The notes under the pieces are model-generated. The model did no database searches. It saw only the letters and a list, made by a program, of their open reading frames with translations, and was not told where the DNA came from. The position numbers and the translations under genes were made by a program. Shown here one piece after another: positions 1-4,246 of a stretch of 7,836 nucleotides of DNA (position 1 is its first letter; every line of letters starts with the position of its first letter). The DNA comes from an uncultured Caryophanales bacterium (lineage in GTDB: Bacteria; Bacillota_I; Bacilli_A; RFN20; CAG-826): contig CALELS010000039.1 in assembly GCA_937902735.1 (NCBI GenBank), forward strand, positions 1-7,836. The letters run 5' to 3'.

Positions 1-250
1 AACATAAGTACATTTTACTTGGATAAAAGAAAAACCCTATATTTAGTGTAAAAAATGCCTGAGCCATCGATTAACCTAGACCTAAAAAGATATAATATAT
101 TACTACCCGCCTCCACATGAATTTGCGCTTCGAATATTCAGTGAGGGAGGCAAGGTAACTTGCTCTTTAATATTTTAATATTTAAAGCTTATGAATCAAA
201 GAATTTTATTCTTCATGATTGCTTTGTTAACCCCACAATAGTTTAACCAA
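1..250. other. Non-coding stretch with hairpins; possible gene edge
   Basis: No confident gene. On the plus strand one frame is open from the window edge to TAA at 49-51 (16 codons); it could be the tail of a convergent gene but is too short to judge. On the minus strand an ATG at 67 is open to the edge (22 codons) without a good ribosome site. Positions 109-114 (GCCTCC) and 146-151 (GGAGGC) pair, with inner TGAAT/ATTCA (118-122 and 136-140). A second hairpin, GCAAG-GTAA-CTTGC at 150-163, has a GNRA-type loop and is followed by TCTTT on the plus strand. A TATAAT lies at 91-96 (plus) with no matching -35. Confidence 0.4.
194..220 (-). terminator. Weak hairpin downstream of the AlbA_2 regulator
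   Basis: On the minus strand, about 30 nt after the UGA stop, AATCA-AAGAAT pairs with ATTCTT-TGATT: 11 bp with a two-base bulge and a three-base loop. The following sequence is AT-rich but has no clean U run, so termination here is possible but not strong. Confidence 0.35.
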
Positions 251-1543
251 TCAATCATTTGCAATTACTTCCCAGTAACCAGTTTTATTTGAACCAATTC
301 TTCTTATTTTATTAAGCGCTTTTAGTTCTTTGACTATTGTTGATATCCTAGAAGGGCCAAGGCCAACAACACGTATTAATTCATCCGTGGTAATACTTGG
401 TTTAGTAATAATTGCCCTCAATACTTTTTCTTGAGAAGAACTCAATGTTGAAAAATCATTACCTTCATTTTTTAATTCAAACGGAAATTTCAAAGTTACC
501 ACAACATGATTGTCTGTAATGTTAAAAGCTTCTCTGCCATAATTTTTGATAATCTCTAAAACACCATGCCCTGTTTGTTCAACAATACCCAGTTGACCTA
601 AGATTTTTTGCAGTTGTTTATTAATTGGATTGCTTATACCTTGATAAAAGTCATCCAAAGAATAATCGACAGGAAGGCCACCAGTTGATATTATTTCAAT
701 TCTGTCTTTGAAAATATAAATGGCAGGCGGAACCATTTTGTCCCATCTCGTATGAAGACAAGCGTTTGACCACGCTTCTCTTAAACTCTTCTCATCAAAA
801 AGGTGTTTTTCTTCTCTAGCGGCATTTCCAGTTAATTCAACTCGTGTCTCATTAAAAGAAAGAACGTAATTGAGTGCTGATTGAAGAGCGAGAACCAAAC
901 ATTTATAACCATATTCATTTCTAGAAATCATCTCTGATTTATCAGTTCCAGCAAACCTTACCACTTTTATAGAAAAGCTGTTATTATCGGATAACAAGTT
1001 GGCCAGCAAGTTATATTTATGGTTTTTAGTTAATAAACCATTGTTCTTTGCAAAGGAGGAATCATTGATTGAATAGCCGCGAAGAATAAATAGTTGTTTT
1101 AGCTGATTAAATGTCAATTCCTGATCGAATGATTCAATCTCCGCCATTGATTCTATTGAACTAGAAAAAAGTAATTCCTTCATTATTTCAGGATCAATCT
1201 TTTTGTTTTCGCTTCCACTTCTAATGAGATATTTACCGTCCGCTGAATAGGGTTTATTGTGCCCCACTACCATGACTTTTATTATTATTTTCCCATCATA
1301 TTCTTCTTCAATTATAGTAGGAATGATTGATGGTTTAATCTTTGAACACAAAGCTTCACTGATATCTTTTAACGTCTTATTGCCAATATCAAGTTCTATT
1401 GGTTTTCCATTATCTTTTACACCAAATAGGATTGTTGCTTTAGAGTGCTTATTCAACATTGCCGCAATTGATTCAGCGGCCCTTGATAATTGACTTAACG
1501 ATTCTTTGAATTCAACAAATTCGTTTTCAATAAATCCAGGCAT
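251..1543 (-). CDS. Schlafen AlbA_2 / ATPase-like / winged-helix regulator (COG2865-type)
   Basis: Predicted cytoplasmic nucleic-acid-binding regulator of 430 residues. Residues about 5-125 match the AlbA_2 (Schlafen-like) domain: an EFKES motif near the start, then LFGVKDNGKP, then KPYSADGKYLIRSG. Residues about 255-331 resemble the GHKL-like ATPase region of this family, with REAWSNACLHTRW (usually REAlvNAlvHRdY), DRIEIISTGGLP and EQTGHGVLEI. Residues about 367-427 form a winged helix-turn-helix (TTDELIRVVGLGPSRISTIV). Family knowledge: these proteins are annotated as transcriptional regulators or ATP-dependent DNA-binding proteins, and their targets are mostly unknown. Start choice: an in-frame ATG lies at 1558, but it immediately precedes and abuts GGAGGAA, the only good Shine-Dalgarno sequence. 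That sequence sits correctly 6-8 nt before the ATG at 1543, so I use the latter. The stop is UGA. The length looks complete. A repeat array and promoter upstream suggest autoregulation. Confidence is high for the family and low for the regulated target. Confidence 0.92.
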   Translation of the reverse strand: MPGFIENEFVEFKESLSQLSRAAESIAAMLNKHSKATILFGVKDNGKPIELDIGNKTLKDISEALCSKIKPSIIPTIIEEEYDGKIIIKVMVVGHNKPYSADGKYLIRSGSENKKIDPEIMKELLFSSSIESMAEIESFDQELTFNQLKQLFILRGYSINDSSFAKNNGLLTKNHKYNLLANLLSDNNSFSIKVVRFAGTDKSEMISRNEYGYKCLVLALQSALNYVLSFNETRVELTGNAAREEKHLFDEKSLREAWSNACLHTRWDKMVPPAIYIFKDRIEIISTGGLPVDYSLDDFYQGISNPINKQLQKILGQLGIVEQTGHGVLEIIKNYGREAFNITDNHVVVTLKFPFELKNEGNDFSTLSSSQEKVLRAIITKPSITTDELIRVVGLGPSRISTIVKELKALNKIRRIGSNKTGYWEVIAND

Positions 1544-1549
1544 AATGGC

Positions 1550-1556
1550 TTCCTCC
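1550..1556 (-). promoter_or_regulatory. Shine-Dalgarno site that decides the regulator start
   Basis: GGAGGAA on the minus strand, followed by GCCATT and then ATG at 1543. The longer reading frame begins at 1558, where ATG runs directly into this motif, so a ribosome bound here cannot use it. The internal ATG gives normal spacing. Confidence 0.8.
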
Positions 1557-1557
1557 A

Positions 1558-1638
1558 TTTATTCTACACTTATTCTACACTTTATTCTCCAGTTCGTAAA
1601 GCGTTTTATTCTACACTTATTCTACACTTTATTCTTCA
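1558..1638 (-). repeat. Six-unit iteron array, operator-like
   Basis: On the minus strand the heptamer AGAATAA occurs six times, at plus positions 1559-1565, 1570-1576, 1582-1588, 1606-1612, 1617-1623 and 1629-1635. Start-to-start spacings are 11, 12, 24, 11 and 12 bp, so the units fall roughly one helical turn apart. Four units carry the fuller form GTGTAGAATAA; the distal unit of each triplet instead begins GAAGAATAAA or GGAGAATAAA. The plus-strand blocks 1558-1588 and 1605-1635 are identical over 31 bp. The array ends at the Shine-Dalgarno site of the AlbA_2 regulator. Inference: a cooperative binding site, most simply for the winged-helix regulator itself. Confidence 0.85.
1572..1600 (-). 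promoter_or_regulatory. Candidate promoter of the AlbA_2 regulator inside the iterons
   Basis: The -35 element TTTACG (1595-1600, 4 of 6 consensus) is separated by exactly 17 bp from the -10 element TAGAAT (1572-1577, 5 of 6 consensus). The expected start near 1565 leaves a short leader of about 22 nt that contains the Shine-Dalgarno site. The -35 lies in the gap between two iteron triplets and the -10 is part of an iteron, so anything bound to the repeats would block polymerase. The TAGAAT in other units could also serve as a -10, so the exact choice is uncertain. Confidence 0.5.
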
Positions 1639-1722
1639 ATTTTATTTGTCTTAAAAACAACACACCTTTCCTTATAGATGCTATTCATCAACTAGCTATT
1701 CGGTATATTCATAAACAAATAA

Positions 1723-1768
1723 AAAATCCCATGACCTAGGTACTGGCTATACCAAAATCATGGGTTTT
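1723..1768. terminator. Hairpin able to terminate transcription on both strands
   Basis: CCCATGA (1728-1734) pairs perfectly with TCATGGG (1758-1764). Inside, GGTA (1739-1742) pairs with TACC (1750-1753) around a seven-base loop, separated from the outer stem by a 4 x 4 internal loop. The outer flanks are A-rich on the left and T-rich on the right. On the minus strand the stem is followed by ATTTTTT, a good intrinsic terminator. On the plus strand it is followed by TTTTAATTTG and then seven T. The internal loop makes it more elaborate than an ordinary terminator. Confidence 0.65.
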
Positions 1769-1919
1769 AATTTGCTTTTTTTATTTCGCGCCCGTCTTGT
1801 CAAGGTGGTTATGCAGTGTTGGGTGGTGCAAGCGAGGTTGGGATTCGAAACGACCAAAAACCGATATTTTCTGATTCCCATCCACTGCCCTTATTTCACC
1901 GAAGTGTGAAAATATGGCT
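1769..1919. other. Structured non-coding segment with a tRNA-like T-loop string
   Basis: No supportable gene. GCAGTG...GGG (1813-1818, 1821-1823) pairs with CCC...CACTGC (1877-1879, 1883-1888), enclosing about 53 nt. TTTCAC (1894-1899) pairs with GTGAAA (1906-1911) around a six-base loop. The enclosed part contains GGGATTCGAA (1840-1849), which looks like the complement of a tRNA T-loop, but the flanking arms do not form a T-stem or an acceptor stem. It could be a tRNA relic, a dispersed intergenic repeat, or part of a structured RNA ending at the 1723-1768 hairpin. Confidence 0.4.
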
Positions 1920-1931
1920 AAAAATAAACAA

Positions 1932-1956
1932 AAATGCCCGTTTTAGGCAGGCATTT
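1932..1956 (-). terminator. Intrinsic terminator
   Basis: AAATGCC pairs with GGCATTT over 7 bp around an 11-base loop, followed on the minus strand by TTTTTGTTTATTTTT. An alternative inner pairing TGCC/GGCA exists. There is no T run on the plus-strand side, so it acts in the minus direction. Confidence 0.7.
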
Positions 1957-1982
1957 ATGCTGTACATTAAGAATGTCTTTTG

Positions 1983-2032
1983 CCTACACGACCAATGCAT
2001 TGATTTTATAATTCCCTACACGACCAATGCAT
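1983..2032. repeat. Two exact 18-bp direct repeats, 32-bp period
   Basis: CCTACACGACCAATGCAT occurs at 1983-2000 and again at 2015-2032 on the plus strand with a 14-bp spacer. Two copies with such a short spacer are not a CRISPR array. On the minus strand both copies contain GTGTAG, as do the iterons upstream of the AlbA_2 gene. Confidence 0.9.
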
Positions 2033-2057
2033 CGTTCAGGATGTAAAAATCTTAATT

Positions 2058-2066
2058 ATTGTAACA
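2058..2066 (-). promoter_or_regulatory. Extended -10 promoter element
   Basis: TGTTACAAT on the minus strand fits TGnTATAAT with one mismatch. No good -35 lies 16-18 bp upstream, which extended -10 promoters can tolerate. It would start the candidate RNA that ends at the 1932-1956 terminator. Confidence 0.35.
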
Positions 2067-2091
2067 CAATCATTCAAATATCGTGGTCTTA

Positions 2092-2124
2092 AAATAAAAA
2101 TAAAAGCGACTCGATTCGAGCCGC
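2092..2124 (-). terminator. Strong intrinsic terminator
   Basis: On the minus strand GCGGCTCG pairs with CGAGTCGC (2106-2124; one G-U pair, three-base loop), followed at once by TTTTATTTTTATTTT. It is the best terminator in the window. It ends the candidate RNA that starts near 2179 and also any read-through from the 639-residue gene. Confidence 0.88.
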
Positions 2125-2179
2125 CTTGCTACAACGCTTAATATTTTTAGTTCTTTCAAGGCGTTGTACTCTTCTAACC
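2092..2179 (-). ncRNA. Candidate small RNA with own promoter and terminator
   Basis: A compact unit of about 88 nt on the minus strand behind the 639-residue gene. A near-consensus promoter at 2186-2214 predicts a start near 2179. The body folds as TACAACGC (plus 2161-2168) with GCGTTGTA (plus 2130-2137), 8 bp around a 23-nt loop, and ends in the strong terminator at 2106-2124 with its U tail. A rival pairing, CGCCTTG (2157-2163) with CAAGGCG (2122-2128), would break both that stem and the base of the terminator. No open frame with a start codon is present. It may be an independent small RNA, an attenuated leader, or the 3' processed end of the upstream mRNA. I recognise no family. Confidence 0.45.
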
Positions 2180-2196
2180 ACCTATATAATATAGGT
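2180..2196. promoter_or_regulatory. Palindrome over the -10, possible operator
   Basis: ACCTATA-TAA-TATAGGT is a perfect inverted repeat of 7 bp arms that contains the whole -10 element of the promoter above. It could be a repressor site or simply an AT-rich hairpin behind the gene. An additional repeat GTATTT/AAATAC (2195-2200 and 2212-2217) flanks the spacer and overlaps the -35. Confidence 0.4.
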
Positions 2197-2214
2197 ATTT
2201 AATTCAAATGTAAA
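2186..2214 (-). promoter_or_regulatory. Near-consensus sigma-A type promoter
   Basis: The -35 element TTTACA (2209-2214, 5 of 6) and -10 element TATTAT (2186-2191, 5 of 6) are separated by exactly 17 bp, reading leftward. It begins only 17 bp past the stop of the 639-residue gene. The nearest coding start downstream is over 600 bp away behind three terminator hairpins, so the likely product is a short RNA. The -10 sits inside a perfect palindrome (2180-2196). Confidence 0.6.
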
Positions 2215-2230
2215 TACTTTGAACAAAATT

Positions 2231-4150
2231 TTACAATTTTTCCTGGTTTTTTTGAATTTTCTTGCCTCTTATAATTCTAAAACCATCGAGTTTTGCGACA
2301 TTTTTTGTAAAAACAAAGGCTCGAATAATTTCATAGACTAAAATACAGGCATAAATAGCTATAGGTATACTAATAATTGTTAAAATGACGAGAATTTTCG
2401 GAGAGTCAGTGAATAAAGAATACATTAACCCTGAATAATGATCTGAAGTACACCCTTTCGCTACCTTTGCAACTAATCCAAAACTAGCAACAGAAATAAA
2501 CAAACTAATAAACGTTAATAACAAACTATATCTGTTGTAACTTTGACTGCTCATGAGATTTGCGCTTCTCCAATTTATATCTGTGGTCTCATTTACCTGT
2601 TTTTCTATACGTTTTAAACCCATTTTTTCGAATAAAATATCAGAAATATAATTGCTATCAACTTTAATGCTTAACGAACGATTATTATAGAACGAATTAA
2701 TTCTAGAAAGGACTCTACCGAGTCGTGCCTGTTTAATATGAACAGCTTGTTTAAATTTTATGTCAGAGATTTTTCTTTTTATATAGTCAAGTAATAATGT
2801 ATCGATCAATATAGCTGTCGAACCAAGAGCCAAGGCATTGCAAATATATATAAAATCCCAAAACGAGTATATTCGTAGTTGATGTGAGTTTACATCAGTT
2901 GTTATCTCGCCACCTCTTCCAACAAGCTTTTTTATTTGAGCCACATTGGCCGATTCATCAATTGTAGATAAAACTACCAGTGAGTCATCTACATACATAT
3001 GCTCGGTTGGTTTATTAAGATAATCTATTAATCCGCGTTTTTCTTCTTTTAGATAACACTTAAGCAATGTATTTTCATCATAACTGTGGTGATATGCGAC
3101 AAGCAACGATAGATAATTATAAAACTCAAGACATGATTCAGGAGAATAATCTTCTTCACTTTCATCGACAATCATTCTCATAAATATTGCTTTTTGATTG
3201 GAAACCTTTTTGTATAAATTATTACATCTTGAGGCATTTAAAATATTTATATTTCTTATCATTTTTCTCGGATGATCATAAACAGCAATCTTATCCTCGA
3301 ATCCCAAAAATCTATTAATATCTAAAATAGAAAATACTTTTGGTAGTTTATTAATATAAGAAGTAATTATTTTTGAAACTCTGTTTGCTTCTGATATTAA
3401 ATGAGGATTTTTTAATATTTTCTTATTTGTCTCATATTTACAATTTATTTCATTTTCAAAAACAATTGAAATTTGAATTGTTCCTGCTTTAGAAACAAGG
3501 GCTAGAATTTGCATTCTTTTTTCAGACAATAAAAATGCATCCAGAATATCAAGCACTTTATGTAATTGATTTAAATTATCTAAACATTTACGATAAATCT
3601 CACTCTTAGTTTCTGCTTTGAAAATCTTGATCGAAACAGGTTTTAATAACTTACTTAAAATTAAGACTTCTTCTCTCAATTCTGCAGCAGTTAGTTTTTC
3701 GTTACACTTAATTTGCATGTTCGATATCTTGCTTTTTAATTCATCTTTCCTGAGCCCAATTATATGTGATAAAAATTTGTCGTTTTTTTCCAAAAAGGAA
3801 AGTATCTCGTTAAAGGATTTTATTAAAGTTCCCAATGAAATCTTTAGCAAGTTTTCAAGATAATCATCTGTTTTTAACAAAAATAAAACATGTTCGCTTT
3901 TCTTTGCAATTTTTATTTTGGATGTATTTTGATCATTCTTTTTAAATTTATAGGTATAGACATTTCTTAGAGGTGTTAGTTCTTCAGAGTTTAAATACGA
4001 TTTTAAAAATTCTTCAGTCATAGATAGTTGATTATATTCATCAAAATAACTAGATTTATCTGAGAGTCTTTTTATTAGGTCGGCAAACTTACATGTAAAA
4101 ATAAATGGCCTGGTTGTATACGAAAGATATTTCAAATTAATTCTATTCAT
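2231..4150 (-). CDS. Unrecognised 639-residue protein with two C-terminal membrane helices
   Basis: I do not recognise a family. Residues 1-540 look soluble, lysine-rich and largely helical, with charged heptad-like stretches around 96-220. A moderately hydrophobic stretch at about 428-456 could be a buried helix or a third membrane contact. Two clear membrane helices lie near the end, about 541-563 and 585-612, separated by some 20 residues and followed by a basic tail (RGKKIQKNQEKL). There is no signal peptide, so the N-terminal body is probably cytoplasmic. The start is well supported: GGAGGAA at 4157-4163 lies 6 nt before the ATG. The gene lies 96 bp behind the surface-protein gene with only a U-poor hairpin between, so partial co-transcription is possible. 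Base composition is visibly more AT-rich than the neighbour's (hand-counted lines of 20-38% GC against 37-42%), which may indicate separate acquisition. The long soluble region plus two C-terminal helices recalls CorA-like topology, but no GMN motif is present. Confidence 0.9.
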   Translation of the reverse strand: MNRINLKYLSYTTRPFIFTCKFADLIKRLSDKSSYFDEYNQLSMTEEFLKSYLNSEELTPLRNVYTYKFKKNDQNTSKIKIAKKSEHVLFLLKTDDYLENLLKISLGTLIKSFNEILSFLEKNDKFLSHIIGLRKDELKSKISNMQIKCNEKLTAAELREEVLILSKLLKPVSIKIFKAETKSEIYRKCLDNLNQLHKVLDILDAFLLSEKRMQILALVSKAGTIQISIVFENEINCKYETNKKILKNPHLISEANRVSKIITSYINKLPKVFSILDINRFLGFEDKIAVYDHPRKMIRNINILNASRCNNLYKKVSNQKAIFMRMIVDESEEDYSPESCLEFYNYLSLLVAYHHSYDENTLLKCYLKEEKRGLIDYLNKPTEHMYVDDSLVVLSTIDESANVAQIKKLVGRGGEITTDVNSHQLRIYSFWDFIYICNALALGSTAILIDTLLLDYIKRKISDIKFKQAVHIKQARLGRVLSRINSFYNNRSLSIKVDSNYISDILFEKMGLKRIEKQVNETTDINWRSANLMSSQSYNRYSLLLTFISLFISVASFGLVAKVAKGCTSDHYSGLMYSLFTDSPKILVILTIISIPIAIYACILVYEIIRAFVFTKNVAKLDGFRIIRGKKIQKNQEKL

Positions 4151-4156
4151 TATTTA

Positions 4157-4163
4157 TTCCTCC
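4157..4163 (-). promoter_or_regulatory. Ribosome binding site of the 639-residue protein
   Basis: GGAGGAA on the minus strand followed by TAAATA and ATG. The same GGAGGAATAAAT string occurs upstream of the surface-protein gene, at 7822-7833. Confidence 0.85.
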
Positions 4164-4201
4164 ACAAAAGTTACTAATAATTAATAAATTTTGAGGAAGA
4201 A

Positions 4202-4232
4202 GGAAGGCTCTGCGAAAACCATAGAGCCTTCC
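4202..4232 (-). terminator. Ten-bp hairpin behind the surface-protein gene, no U run
   Basis: GGAAGGCTCT pairs perfectly with AGAGCCTTCC around an 11-base loop, starting 14 nt after the UAA stop. On the minus strand it is followed by TTCTTCCTC, which is pyrimidine-rich but not a U tract. It would protect the mRNA 3' end and may terminate only in part, allowing expression of the next gene. No convincing separate promoter was found in the rest of the gap. Confidence 0.6.
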
Positions 4233-4246
4233 ACTAATTAGATCAA

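Larger units (their letters stand above)
1920..2051 (-). ncRNA. Candidate small RNA with duplicated 18-nt segment
   Basis: A putative transcript of about 130 nt. The minus strand has the extended -10 TGTTACAAT at 2058-2066, predicting a start near 2051. The transcript would carry two exact 18-nt copies (plus positions 2015-2032 and 1983-2000), a small hairpin ACATT-CTT-AATGT (1964-1976), and an intrinsic terminator at 1932-1956 followed by a U-rich tail. GATTTT near the 5' end can pair with AAAATC between the repeats. No start codon with a ribosome site was found. It matches no RNA family I recognise, and there is no convincing -35, so this remains a hypothesis. Confidence 0.35.

Noticed and set aside
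251..253. UGA as Trp (Mycoplasma code) extending the regulator
   Set aside because: Reading through adds only eight codons, Trp is written TGG in the codons checked, and the winged-helix domain is already complete.
1506..1739. Plus-strand 77-codon frame across the regulator start and iterons
   Set aside because: It overlaps the regulator coding region and operator antisense and has no ribosome site; its hydrophobic residues come from translating the repeats.
1835..1852. tRNA gene, suggested by GGGATTCGAA
   Set aside because: The bases around the T-loop string do not pair as a T-stem, there is no acceptor stem, and no D or anticodon arm can be placed on either strand.
1983..2032. Minimal CRISPR array
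   Set aside because: Only two 18-bp repeats with a 14-bp spacer and no cas genes nearby; outside the size range of CRISPR units.
1816..2046. Plus-strand 76-codon frame
   Set aside because: No ribosome site, no recognisable domain, and it runs through hairpins, a terminator and the 18-bp direct repeats; it is better explained as chance in non-coding DNA.
2092..2179. tracrRNA, because the tail resembles a tracrRNA terminator stem
   Set aside because: No CRISPR repeat or cas9 in the window to pair with; the similarity is limited to an ordinary GC-rich terminator hairpin.
2231..4150. CorA-type metal transporter for the 639-residue protein
   Set aside because: The two C-terminal helices fit the topology, but the GMN signature at the end of the first helix is absent and the protein is much longer than CorA.
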